Below, piece by piece: positions 53,247 through 60,614 of a DNA stretch of 64,000 nt. Source of the DNA: Oscillospiraceae bacterium (GTDB lineage: Bacteria; Bacillota; Clostridia; Oscillospirales; Acutalibacteraceae). The position numbers and the translations under genes are program-made. The stretch covers positions 22,543-86,542 of the forward strand of contig SVPU01000007.1 in the NCBI GenBank assembly GCA_015065685.1. The letters are read 5' to 3'. Every line of letters begins with the position of its first letter. Positions within the stretch are counted from its first letter, which is position 1. The notes beneath the pieces were generated by a model. That model did no database searches. It was given only the letters and a program-made list of their open reading frames with translations, and was not told the DNA's origin.

Positions 53247-56231
53247 ATGAAAACTAAATTAAAGGGCTCGTTTTGGTGCGCGCTTACTATTTTCAGCCTT
53301 ATGGGGCAAATTGCCTGGGTGGTTGAAAATATGTATTTCAATGTTTTTATTTATAAAATGTTTAATGCCTCCGCGGCAGATATTTCCGCAATGGTGGCGG
53401 CATCGGCAGTAACCGCCACGCTAACCACGGTTTTTATGGGTGCTCTTTCTGATAAAATAGGAAAGCGCAAGCTGTTTATATGCTTAGGTTACATACTTTG
53501 GGGCGTTTCTATTTTCTGCTTTGTGTTCCTTAGAACCGATATTATAAGCAAAACGGTGGCATCGACAGTTTCTGCAGCAACGGTTGGAATAACCCTTGCC
53601 ATTATTCTTGACTGTGTTATGACCTTTTTCGGCTCAACCGCAAACGATGCGGCGTTTAACGCGTGGCTTACAGATTCCACCGATTCCTCCAACAGAGGTG
53701 CGGCAGAGGGCATAAACGCAATGATGCCGCTTGTTTCCATTTTGGTTGTTTTTGGCGGATTTATGTTCTTTGATTTGGAAAAGGCTGAAAGCTGGAGCCT
53801 TATTTTCACAATAATCGGAACTTTAGTTACCTTAATAGGTTTTTTGGGCTTCTTTATAATTAAAGAACCGAAAATCGAGCCTTCTAAGGATAACTATTTA
53901 AACAACATTATTTATGGCTTCAAGCCGCAAACAGTAAGAAATAATATCTCGCTTTATGTTTCGTTGCTGGCGTTTATAATTTTTAATATCTCCATTCAGA
54001 TTTTTATGCCCTATCTCATAATTTATTATGAGGTTTCGCTCGGTATGAAGGACTATGTTTTAATTATGGCGCCTGCCATAATTATTGCCTCGGTGGTAAC
54101 TGCGCTTTGGGGCAAGGTTTATGATAAAAAGGGCTTTAAGTTTTCGGGACTTATAGCAATCATATCGCTGATTGTGGGATATATCGTTCTTTTCTTAACA
54201 AAAACCACATTTCCCGTTTTTGTGGGCTCGCTCTTTATGATGTGCGGCTATCTTGCGGGAATGGCGGTATTTGGCGCAATTATAAGGGATAACACACCGG
54301 TTGGCAAGTCGGGCAGACTGCAGGGCATTAGAATTTTTTCTCAGGTGCTAATTCCCGGTGTGGTGGGTCCGTTTATTGGCAAAAAGGTGCTCGAAAATGC
54401 AGAGCTTATAACTAACAACGATGGCACAACCACCTTTGTTCCAAATGAAAATATCTTCCTTGCTGCACTTATAGCGGTTATTTTCGTGTTGCCGTTTTTG
54501 CTTTTTTGGAACAAAACAAAGAAGATAAGAACAGTGCCTCTTGAGACTGATTTTGAAAAAGATTTAAATAAAGAAATGCCGTTTTCGGAATATCCAAGAC
54601 CTTCTATGAAAAGAAACTCTTATCTTTGCCTTAACGGCACTTGGGATTTTAAAATAGCAAACAGGGGAAGGGTTGAGTTTGATGGCGAAATAACAGTTCC
54701 GTTTGTTCCCGAAAGCAGAATTTCGGGGGTTGAGCGCGAAATAAAGAAGAACGATACCCTCATTTACGAAAGAAAATTCAGTTTAGAAAAGGAATTTATT
54801 AAGGATAGGGTTATTCTTCATATAGGCGCGTGCGACCAATATGCAACTGTGTTTATAAACGGCCAAAGGGTTGGCGAAAATATTGGCGGTTATCTGCCCT
54901 TTAGCTTTGATATAACCGACCTTTTAACTGATGGCGAAAATTGCATAAGAATCGAAGCCAAAGACCCGCTTGATACCGATTTGCCCTATGGAAAACAGAC
55001 AAACAAGCGCGGCGGAATGTGGTATACAAAGGTGAGCGGCGTTTGGCAGAGCGTGTGGCTTGAGAGTGTGCCGTTTAATTATATAAAGAGTATTAAAATA
55101 ACCCCCGATTTAGAGGGTATTGACCTTGAGGTTACAGGCGGCGAAGAAGAAAAAATCTTGAGGCTTGGGGAAAAGGAATATAAGTTCACAGGCAATAAAT
55201 TAAGGCTCAATGTTGAAAACCCGATTCTTTGGTCGCCCGAGAATCCGCATCTTTATGAATTTAAGCTTTGTTCGGGAAAAGATGAGATAGAGTCTTATTT
55301 TGGTTTAAGAACAATTGAAATTGCCGAGAAAAACGGTAAATCGCTTATCCTTTTAAACGGCAAGCCTTATTTCTTCCACGGTCTTTTAGACCAAGGCTAT
55401 TTTAGTGATGGTATTTTCTTGCCGGCAACCGAAGAAGGCTTTAAAAAGGATATAGTAGAAATGAAGGAATGTGGCTTTAATATGCTCAGAAAGCATATTA
55501 AATTAGAGCCCGAGCTTTTCTATTATTATTGTGATAAATATGGTATGCTTGTCTTCCAAGATATGATAAACAGCGGAAAATATAGCTTCTTTGTTGATAC
55601 TGCTCTTCCAACCGTTTTGGCAAAGAGGGGAATTACCCACACAGCAAACAAAAAAAGACGCGAAATTTTCGAGCAAACCTCTAAGGGAATAATGACGGCG
55701 CTTCACAACCACCCCAGTGTTGTTTATTATACCATTTTCAATGAGGGTTGGGGTCAGTTTGATGCCGATAAGTATTACAAAGAGTTCAAGGCGTTTGACG
55801 GCACAAGAATTTTTGATACCACATCGGGTTGGTTTAAAACTAAGCTTTCTGATGTGGAAAGCGACCATATTTATTTTAAGCCCGTGAAGCTTAAAAGCAT
55901 TAAGGGAAGACCTATGGTGCTTTCAGAGTTTGGCGGTTATTCTTGCAAAATAGAAAAGCATTCATTTAATCTTGATAAAACCTATGGTTACCGTTTCTTT
56001 AAAGACAGAGAAAAATTCCAAGATGCATTGATGGGTTTATATGAGAATGAAATCTTACCGCTAATAAGCGAGGGACTTTGCGCCACAGTGCTGACTCAGG
56101 TTAGCGATGTTGAGGATGAAACCAATGGACTTCTCACTTATGACCGCAAAATTTTAAAGGTTGAAAAAGAAAAAATAAAAAAAATGTCCGAAAAGGTGTT
56201 TAAAGCGTTCGAAAATTCTTTTGGTGTTTGA
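53247..56231 (+). CDS. MFS transporter fused to GH2 family glycosidase
   Basis: A single 994-residue frame. Residues 1-425 are a 12-helix MFS carrier with the typical loop GALSDKIGKRKLF after helix 2 and WGKVYDKKGFKF at the middle. After a short cytosolic linker, residues about 445-994 are a glycoside hydrolase family 2 protein: the sugar-binding start YLCLNGTWDFK, the immunoglobulin-like middle, and a TIM barrel with acid/base Glu833 in FNEGWGQF and nucleophile Glu894 in LSEFGGYS. Both catalytic residues are intact. The GH2 part should face the cytosol and could hydrolyse a beta-galactoside, beta-glucuronide or similar sugar as it enters. AAAGGGAG lies five bases before the ATG. Confidence 0.93.
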   Translation: MKTKLKGSFWCALTIFSLMGQIAWVVENMYFNVFIYKMFNASAADISAMVAASAVTATLTTVFMGALSDKIGKRKLFICLGYILWGVSIFCFVFLRTDIISKTVASTVSAATVGITLAIILDCVMTFFGSTANDAAFNAWLTDSTDSSNRGAAEGINAMMPLVSILVVFGGFMFFDLEKAESWSLIFTIIGTLVTLIGFLGFFIIKEPKIEPSKDNYLNNIIYGFKPQTVRNNISLYVSLLAFIIFNISIQIFMPYLIIYYEVSLGMKDYVLIMAPAIIIASVVTALWGKVYDKKGFKFSGLIAIISLIVGYIVLFLTKTTFPVFVGSLFMMCGYLAGMAVFGAIIRDNTPVGKSGRLQGIRIFSQVLIPGVVGPFIGKKVLENAELITNNDGTTTFVPNENIFLAALIAVIFVLPFLLFWNKTKKIRTVPLETDFEKDLNKEMPFSEYPRPSMKRNSYLCLNGTWDFKIANRGRVEFDGEITVPFVPESRISGVEREIKKNDTLIYERKFSLEKEFIKDRVILHIGACDQYATVFINGQRVGENIGGYLPFSFDITDLLTDGENCIRIEAKDPLDTDLPYGKQTNKRGGMWYTKVSGVWQSVWLESVPFNYIKSIKITPDLEGIDLEVTGGEEEKILRLGEKEYKFTGNKLRLNVENPILWSPENPHLYEFKLCSGKDEIESYFGLRTIEIAEKNGKSLILLNGKPYFFHGLLDQGYFSDGIFLPATEEGFKKDIVEMKECGFNMLRKHIKLEPELFYYYCDKYGMLVFQDMINSGKYSFFVDTALPTVLAKRGITHTANKKRREIFEQTSKGIMTALHNHPSVVYYTIFNEGWGQFDADKYYKEFKAFDGTRIFDTTSGWFKTKLSDVESDHIYFKPVKLKSIKGRPMVLSEFGGYSCKIEKHSFNLDKTYGYRFFKDREKFQDALMGLYENEILPLISEGLCATVLTQVSDVEDETNGLLTYDRKILKVEKEKIKKMSEKVFKAFENSFGV

Positions 56232-56242
56232 AATTAATAAAA

Positions 56243-56275
56243 AACTGCCCGTTTCTTAAATAGAAACGGGCAGTT
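56243..56275. terminator. terminator of the MFS-GH2 gene
   Basis: AACTGCCCGTTTCT pairs perfectly with AGAAACGGGCAGTT across a 5-base loop. It lies between the fusion gene and a convergent small XRE gene and can serve both. Confidence 0.88.
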
Positions 56276-56285
56276 AAATTATATC

Positions 56286-56492
56286 TTAAATATCTTCTTT
56301 AATAAATTCTGCAATATCTTCAATTTTGCAGTTGAGGGCCAAGCACAGTTTATCGAGTGTTTTGGTTTCAATATTTTCGTTGGCTTTAAGGCGCCTTATG
56401 GTTTTACTGTCAATACCGCACTTTTCGCGCAACACATAGGTAGAAACGCTCTGCTTTTTCATGGTTTCCCAAAGTCTGTTAAAAACTATCAT
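56286..56492 (-). CDS. small XRE-family regulator (Cro/CI-type HTH)
   Basis: A 68-residue DNA-binding protein: NRLWETMKKQSVSTYVLREK, CGIDSKTIRRLKANENIETK and TLDKLCLALNCKIEDIAEFI. This is the compact XRE form in which the HTH is the whole protein. ATG 56492 is chosen because GGGGG is seven bases upstream; ATG 56495 is an alternative. It is divergent from a TTGACA-17-TATAAT promoter that carries GGGGAT...ATC repeats, the likely operators, in the same layout as the XRE module at 23.5 kb. Confidence 0.85.
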   Translation of the reverse strand: MIVFNRLWETMKKQSVSTYVLREKCGIDSKTIRRLKANENIETKTLDKLCLALNCKIEDIAEFIKEDI

Positions 56493-56506
56493 CATTAATC
56501 CCCCTC

Positions 56507-56562
56507 TTGACATTATTTATTATGGGGATTATAATCTAAAATATTAAGGGGATATAATCCCC
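56507..56562 (+). promoter_or_regulatory. divergent promoter with GGGGAT operators
   Basis: TTGACA (56507-56512), 17 bp, TATAAT (56530-56535). GGGGATTATAATC at 56524-56536 covers the -10 box and GGGGATATAATCCCC at 56548-56562 is a perfect inverted repeat around ATA at the transcription start. The centres are about 25 bp apart. Confidence 0.7.
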
Positions 56563-56587
56563 ATATAAAATTGCGAGGGATTTTACT

Positions 56588-56815
56588 GTGGAAGAAATGG
56601 TTTGTTGGTGCTGTGAGCATTTTGTTTCTTTTGGTGAAATAAAAATTATAAATAAGAAATTTATTGATGGTAGGTGTGGTTTTAATGGTACACTACATTT
56701 TTCAGAAAATAGTGTTTGTGAAGAATTTGTGTTAAGAAGCGGGTTACATACCACAAGAAAAATACCGGATATTTGTAAGAATTATAAAGATATTGTTTTT
56801 AATGGTGATGATTAA
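56588..56815 (+). CDS. small Cys-rich protein, unknown
   Basis: Not recognised. A 75-residue protein with five Cys residues: a CWCCEHF cluster near the start, then GRCGFNG, NSVCEEF and DICKNYKD, plus His residues that could complete a zinc site. GTG 56588 has GAGGG eight bases upstream; ATG 56597 is also in frame. The promoter in front carries operators of the divergent XRE gene, so expression is probably repressed by that protein. Such repressor/small-protein pairs are common in accessory or phage-derived DNA. Confidence 0.6.
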   Translation: MEEMVCWCCEHFVSFGEIKIINKKFIDGRCGFNGTLHFSENSVCEEFVLRSGLHTTRKIPDICKNYKDIVFNGDD

Positions 56816-56897
56816 AACTCACCTTCAAATCATACAAACAGCGAAACTTTGCGTTCTAGTACATAAAAAATACATACAGAATCCTTCAAAATGAAAA

Positions 56898-56927
56898 AAC
56901 AGGCGCGGAATTTGTTCCGTGCCTGTT
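56898..56927. terminator. bidirectional terminator
   Basis: AACAGGCGCGGAA pairs with TTCCGTGCCTGTT (one wobble) across TTTG, between the Cys-rich gene and the convergent SLOG gene. Confidence 0.8.
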
Positions 56928-56939
56928 CACTTAAAACTT

Positions 56940-57302
56940 TTAAATATATATAATTTTTAATGGTTTGTTAAGCTTTTTGGTGTATTCAATCATAGATTTA
57001 GTACCAGGACTTTTATTATCCCAAAAGCAGATAACAAAATCAGCGGCTTGAGCCATTTCTTTGTTTCTTTTAGGACCTGCACTTTTACCAAATTTTACCC
57101 AATCGGCAGGGTAGAGTTCAACCTTATATCCGTTTTCTTGTGCATATCGTTCACCTAGCGAATCTGCACCTCGGCATCCGCCCGAAAGAAAAATCAAATT
57201 ATACCGAGTTTTAATATTGCTAATGCAGATATTTATATATTTTTTGGCTTTTTCATAATCATTAAAATTTCTGCATCCTGCGACAGCGACGCGTTTTGTC
57301 AT
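56940..57302 (-). CDS. SLOG-domain protein (YspA, DUF2493-like)
   Basis: A 120-residue Rossmann-like protein: the start KRVAVAGCRNFNDYEKA, the ligand-binding loop FLSGGCRGADSLGERYAQEN, PADWVKFGKSAGPKRNKEM and ADFVICFWDNKSPGTKSMIE. This is the YspA/cpYpsA-related SLOG family, thought to bind nucleotide-derived ligands and often found in phages or conflict systems. ATG 57302 follows GGGAG eight bases upstream; longer in-frame starts are less well supported. It is divergent from a small XRE gene. Confidence 0.88.
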   Translation of the reverse strand: MTKRVAVAGCRNFNDYEKAKKYINICISNIKTRYNLIFLSGGCRGADSLGERYAQENGYKVELYPADWVKFGKSAGPKRNKEMAQAADFVICFWDNKSPGTKSMIEYTKKLNKPLKIIYI

Positions 57303-57318
57303 ATAATCATCTCCCATG

Positions 57319-57382
57319 GGTATAGTATACACTACAAGTGGCGTAAATGCAATACATCTAAATTAGTGTAATGTATTATACC
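57319..57382. promoter_or_regulatory. divergent promoter region with long inverted repeat
   Basis: On the minus strand TTGCAT (57352-57347), 17 bp, TATACT (57329-57324) drives the SLOG gene. GGTATAGTATACACTA (57319-57334) faces TAGTGTAATGTATTATACC (57364-57382) as an imperfect inverted repeat; one arm covers the SLOG -10 box and the other precedes the XRE start, a layout suited to repression by the XRE protein. Confidence 0.6.
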
Positions 57383-57396
57383 TATGAGGTGTTGAT

Positions 57397-57597
57397 ATGA
57401 AACCATACTATGAGAAATTACGCGATTTGCGTGAGGATAACGATTTAACGCAAACTGATGTTGCTAAATTATTAAATACAACTCAACAAGTGTATTCAAG
57501 ATACGAAAAGGGAATTAACCAAATACCTTTACATCATTTAATAACTTTATGCAAGTTTTATAAAGTTACATCGGATTATATTTTAGGATTGAAATAA
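57397..57597 (+). CDS. small XRE-family regulator
   Basis: A 66-residue HTH protein: KLRDLREDNDLTQTDVAKLL, NTTQQVYSRYEKGINQIPLH and the closing TLCKFYKVTSDYILGLK, a classic Cro/CI pattern. ATG 57397 has GAGGTG nine bases upstream. It is divergent from the SLOG gene, with an inverted repeat between them, and is closed by a strong terminator. It is the third tiny XRE protein in the window and the second within 1.2 kb. Confidence 0.9.
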   Translation: MKPYYEKLRDLREDNDLTQTDVAKLLNTTQQVYSRYEKGINQIPLHHLITLCKFYKVTSDYILGLK

Positions 57598-57627
57598 AAA
57601 GGGGAGAGTGCTACTCTCCCCTTTTTT
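57598..57627. terminator. strong terminator
   Basis: AAAGGGGAGAGT pairs with ACTCTCCCCTTT across GCT, followed by more T. It ends the XRE gene. On the minus strand it also stands where the terminator of an ancestral rubrerythrin gene would be. Confidence 0.9.
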
Positions 57628-57697
57628 ATTAACCAAAATATCTTTCGAGTAAACCCTCAAATGCTTTTCCGTGGCGAGCCTCGTCACGAAAAGTCAT
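57628..57697 (-). pseudogene. remnant of a rubrerythrin gene, last 18 codons
   Basis: Reading the minus strand, the last 18 codons before the stop give [18 protein letters not shown] and TAA, identical at protein level to the end of the intact rbr at 58872. DNA identity is high over about 65 bp (57624-57688); the four mismatches I can count are all third-position synonymous changes. Upstream of this tail the similarity stops. So this is a truncated copy from a diverged rbr allele, not a recent exact duplicate. Confidence 0.85.
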
Positions 57698-57827
57698 AAA
57701 AAAGCCTTATTCCAAGCTGCTTTTTATGGGTTGCACACTTTGATACACACTAAAACTGTTCCCGTAGTATAGAAAATTTTGATATGAGGAAAACCAATGT
57801 AAAAAATTATATCCTTCCACACTAGGG

Positions 57828-58688
57828 TCAATCAACACGCTTAGTTTTGCTCATTTTTAATATGAAAATAATTGCAATGATTATTGCAAGAAAAAACACT
57901 ATCGTAAAAACCATCAAACCTAACACGCCTAAAAATATTGGTGGCCCATAGTTCAAAGAAACATCAAGATTGTCGCCGTTTAATTTCATTTCAACGTAGG
58001 TAGAGCCCCACAACTTTTCTTTATTGCTATAAATCTCTGCTGAATTACTTACAGATAAAACATTTCCGTTTTGGTCAATATAGGCTAATTTTGCAGTTTT
58101 GTATTTTTCTCTTAAATCAGAAAAATCATTAATCCTGTTTTTATTCAAATTTTCTTTCATTGAAAATTCAACATACACATCTTCTTTTTCCGTGCTTATA
58201 TCCATTTGGGCGAACATAAATAAATTATCCACTTTTTCCTCAAGGGCGCTGTTCATAGGCACCGTGAACATATATTGTTTTTTAATCGGATTTCCCATAT
58301 CAAATTCATTTAGGCCATCAAATAAAGTTGTATTGTTATTGTAAAATTCGTTATCACATATAAAGTCTATTTTATAAAATGGTTTTATTATGCTTTCTGA
58401 ATTTTGATTATGAAAAGTGTAACTTACATAACCATCTTTATTATATTTTACAATCTCACTATTTTTTGAAATTCCGTGTTTTTGTCCATTCGATAGGCTA
58501 TAGTCAGTATAATCTTGGTCGGTTTCCTTTATGGGAAAAAGAATATCAATGTAAGCGGTATTTTCAGGCAATTTTTTTGTTGCAACACAGCAGTCGAAAT
58601 AGACCGACGGACTAAAAGCATAACAAACAGTTGAAAAGCAAAAAATCAAAACAACGGTTGAAATAATAGTTGCCATTATCTTTTTCAC
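57828..58688 (-). CDS. exported membrane-anchored protein, unknown
   Basis: Not recognised. A protein of about 286 residues with an N-terminal signal peptide (IISTVVLIFCFSTVCYAFS), about 220 extracytoplasmic residues rich in Asn, Asp and Tyr, and a C-terminal membrane helix (about 250-280) followed by KMSKTKRVD. The layout resembles the unknown protein at 3601-4263, but I see no clear sequence match. GTG 58688 is chosen, eight bases after GAGG; GTG 58697 overlaps that site. It lies alone inside the 1.2 kb segment between the rubrerythrin remnant and the intact rubrerythrin gene. Confidence 0.7.
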   Translation of the reverse strand: MKKIMATIISTVVLIFCFSTVCYAFSPSVYFDCCVATKKLPENTAYIDILFPIKETDQDYTDYSLSNGQKHGISKNSEIVKYNKDGYVSYTFHNQNSESIIKPFYKIDFICDNEFYNNNTTLFDGLNEFDMGNPIKKQYMFTVPMNSALEEKVDNLFMFAQMDISTEKEDVYVEFSMKENLNKNRINDFSDLREKYKTAKLAYIDQNGNVLSVSNSAEIYSNKEKLWGSTYVEMKLNGDNLDVSLNYGPPIFLGVLGLMVFTIVFFLAIIIAIIFILKMSKTKRVD

Positions 58689-58708
58689 TTTAATCACCTC
58701 AAAACAAA

Positions 58709-58737
58709 AGATGTGCTACCGTTATGATAGCACATCT
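58709..58737 (-). terminator. hairpin between rbr and the unknown membrane protein gene
   Basis: AGATGTGCTA pairs perfectly with TAGCACATCT across a 9-base loop; on the minus strand it is followed by TTTTGTTTTG. It would stop leftward read-through from rbr. Confidence 0.75.
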
Positions 58738-58758
58738 CAGGTGATTTTGCAACATATA

Positions 58759-58864
58759 GCCTCCACTTGTCAGGGGAGGTGGATTTTGCGAAGCAAAAGA
58801 CGGAGGGGTAGTTTTCTCTCCCTCCGCCTCGCAATACTCGGCACCTCCCTCGTCAGAGGGAGGC
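58759..58864. repeat. GC-rich palindromic repeat element
   Basis: A 106-bp element bounded by GCCTCC and GGAGGC. It is almost wholly paired: CCTCC/GGAGG around ACTTGTCAGG, TTTTGCGAAGCAAAA, CGGAGGG/CCCTCCG and CCTCCCT/AGAGGGAGG around CGTC. Elements of this look are, from memory, common in Clostridia genomes. It has no coding potential and sits directly after the rbr stop codon. Confidence 0.7.
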
Positions 58865-58871
58865 AATTTTA

Positions 58872-59414
58872 TTAACCAAAATATCTTTCGAGTAAACCCT
58901 CAAATGCCTTACCGTGGCGAGCTTCGTCGCGAGCCATTTCGTGAACAGTGTCGTGAATAGCATCAAGACCGAGTTCCTTAGCAAGCTTAGCAAGCTCGAA
59001 TTTGCCGAGTGTTGCGCCGTTTTCAGCATCAACACGCATCTCAAGGTTTTTCTTGGTGCTGTCTGTTACAACTTCGCCTAAAAGCTCAGCAAATTTTGCT
59101 GCGTGTTCAGCCTCTTCATAAGCTGCCTTTTCCCAATAAAGACCGATTTCAGGATAACCCTCTCTATGAGCAACGCGTGCCATTGCAAGATACATACCAA
59201 CCTCGCAGCACTCGCCGTTGAAGTTTTCGCGAAGACCTGCAATAATTCTTTCGTCAACACCCTTTGCAACACCAACTACATGCTCAGCAGCCCAGGATTT
59301 TTCACCAGCCTGCTCTTGAAACTTAGAAGCGGGAGCATTACAAATGGGGCATTTATCGGGAGCAGCCTCTCCCTCGTGTGTGTAACCGCAGATAAGACAT
59401 ACATACTTTTTCAT
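58872..59414 (-). CDS. rbr: reverse rubrerythrin (N-terminal rubredoxin domain)
   Basis: A 180-residue non-heme iron peroxidase. The rubredoxin domain is at the N-terminus (Cys6, Cys9, Cys22, Cys25: VCLICGY and KCPICNAP), followed by a ferritin-like four-helix domain with [35 protein letters not shown] and [13 protein letters not shown] supplying di-iron ligands. This order is the reverse of classical rubrerythrin and typical of clostridial enzymes that reduce H2O2 and O2. It follows perR by 21 bp and is probably induced by peroxide. Its last 18 codons are duplicated at 57628. Confidence 0.95.
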   Translation of the reverse strand: MKKYVCLICGYTHEGEAAPDKCPICNAPASKFQEQAGEKSWAAEHVVGVAKGVDERIIAGLRENFNGECCEVGMYLAMARVAHREGYPEIGLYWEKAAYEEAEHAAKFAELLGEVVTDSTKKNLEMRVDAENGATLGKFELAKLAKELGLDAIHDTVHEMARDEARHGKAFEGLLERYFG

Positions 59415-59435
59415 AATAATTTTCCTCCAAAATAA

Positions 59436-59816
59436 TTAATTAGTTTTTTGTTTGCATTTTTCACAGATACCGTAAACCACATAAACTGATGCTTCAGGTG
59501 TGAAACCCTGTTCATTAGCAGCAGCAAGAATGGGGTTACTGTTAAGCCGTGCATCAATTAAGGAATTGCAATTTCTGCAATGCAGGTGAAGATGAGGGGA
59601 GATGTCTCCGTCAAAATGGTCGAAACCGTCGCCCACATTAACTGTGATAATTTCGCCTGCTTCACTCAGCGCCGAAAGATTCCTATAAACTGTGCCGAGG
59701 CTTATATTCGGCAGAGTTTTGCGCACTTCGTTGTAAATCCAATTTGCTGTTGGGTGGGTATCTGTTGAGCGCAAAACATTTAAAATTGCTTCGCGCTGAC
59801 GAGAATAATTTTTCAT
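59436..59816 (-). CDS. perR: PerR-type Fur family peroxide regulator
   Basis: A 126-residue Fur-family repressor. Winged helix SRQREAILNVLRSTDTHPTA and ISLGTVYRNLSALSEAGEI, then the metal-binding HFDGDISPHLHLHCRNCNSL and CEKCKQK, giving the structural Cys4 zinc site. A PerR call is favoured over Fur by the operon with rubrerythrin and by the operator upstream. In PerR, Fe-catalysed oxidation of a His by H2O2 relieves repression. GGGTGATTTAA precedes the ATG. Confidence 0.9.
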   Translation of the reverse strand: MKNYSRQREAILNVLRSTDTHPTANWIYNEVRKTLPNISLGTVYRNLSALSEAGEIITVNVGDGFDHFDGDISPHLHLHCRNCNSLIDARLNSNPILAAANEQGFTPEASVYVVYGICEKCKQKTN

Positions 59817-59832
59817 TTAAATCACCCAAATC

Positions 59833-59845
59833 AGTAATGATTACT
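59833..59845 (-). promoter_or_regulatory. Per-box-like operator of perR-rbr
   Basis: AGTAAT-G-ATTACT is a perfect 6-1-6 inverted repeat, similar to the Per/Fur box pattern. On the minus strand a TATAAT lies just before it, so repressor binding there would block the start of perR-rbr transcription. Confidence 0.7.
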
Positions 59846-59912
59846 ATTTTATTATAATCAGTTTTTCGCATTTGTCAATACTTTTTTTAAAAAAATTCAA
59901 AATTTTTTATGC

Positions 59913-59941
59913 TTGACAATTTATGTTTACAAGTTTATTAT
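59913..59941 (+). promoter_or_regulatory. promoter of rex
   Basis: TTGACA (59913-59918), 17 bp, TATTAT (59936-59941). CTTG and CAAG flank the -35 region with only partial symmetry; a convincing Rex box is not visible. Confidence 0.7.
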
Positions 59942-59981
59942 TAATATGTATGTAAAAATTATATATTAATGAGAGGAAAAT

Positions 59982-60611
59982 ATGGGAAGTAGTGTAATTT
60001 CGAACTCGGTAATAAAGCGTTTGCCAAGATATTATCGCTTTTTATCTGAGCTTAAAAACTCAGGGTTAACGCGAATTTCTTCAAGAGAGCTTTCCGAAAG
60101 AATGGGATTGACAGCGAGTCAAATAAGGCAGGACCTTAACTGCTTTGGTGGTTTCGGTCAACAGGGTTATGGCTATAACATAGATATTTTGCAGTCGGAA
60201 ATAGCAAGAATTTTAGGGCTTGACCGCCCCAAAAACACAATACTTATCGGTATGGGTAATTTGGGACGCGCGGTTACAATGCACATTCATTTCGAATCAA
60301 AGGGATTCAGACTTATCGGCCTTTTTGACAGTAAGGAATCGCTTGTTGGTCAGGTTGTTAAGAATATGCCCATCAGAAGCACCGCGACGCTCGATGAATT
60401 TTGCAGAGAAAATCTTCCTGAGGTTGCAATTCTTTGCATACCCAAGACCGCTGCGAAGGATATTTGCGACCAGTTGGTTAAGCTTGGTGTTAAAGGCTTT
60501 TGGAATTTCAGCCATTATGATTTGAGTCTTGCACATCCGAATGTTAAGGTTGAAAATATGCATTTTGGTGATAGTCTTATGACACTTTCATATCATTTGG
60601 ATAATGAATAG
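59982..60611 (+). CDS. rex: Rex, redox-sensing transcriptional repressor
   Basis: A 209-residue NADH/NAD+ sensor. The winged helix (SNSVIKRLPRYYRFLSEL, ISSRELSERMGLTASQIRQD) is followed by the Rossmann NAD-binding site ILIGMGNLGRAV and the C-terminal domain-swap helix (NMHFGDSLMTLSYHL). High NADH releases it from fermentation and respiration genes. It is next to, and divergent from, the PerR-rubrerythrin operon, so redox and peroxide control genes cluster here. GAGAGG precedes the ATG. Confidence 0.96.
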   Translation: MGSSVISNSVIKRLPRYYRFLSELKNSGLTRISSRELSERMGLTASQIRQDLNCFGGFGQQGYGYNIDILQSEIARILGLDRPKNTILIGMGNLGRAVTMHIHFESKGFRLIGLFDSKESLVGQVVKNMPIRSTATLDEFCRENLPEVAILCIPKTAAKDICDQLVKLGVKGFWNFSHYDLSLAHPNVKVENMHFGDSLMTLSYHLDNE

Positions 60612-60614
60612 GCT

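Noticed and set aside
56286..57597. Intact prophage or toxin-antitoxin island
   Set aside because: Three small regulators and a SLOG protein are present, but no integrase, phage structural gene or recognisable toxin fold was found.
59900..59945. Rex box in the rex promoter
   Set aside because: Only CTTG/CAAG ends match; the inner TTAA-type positions do not, so symmetry is too weak.
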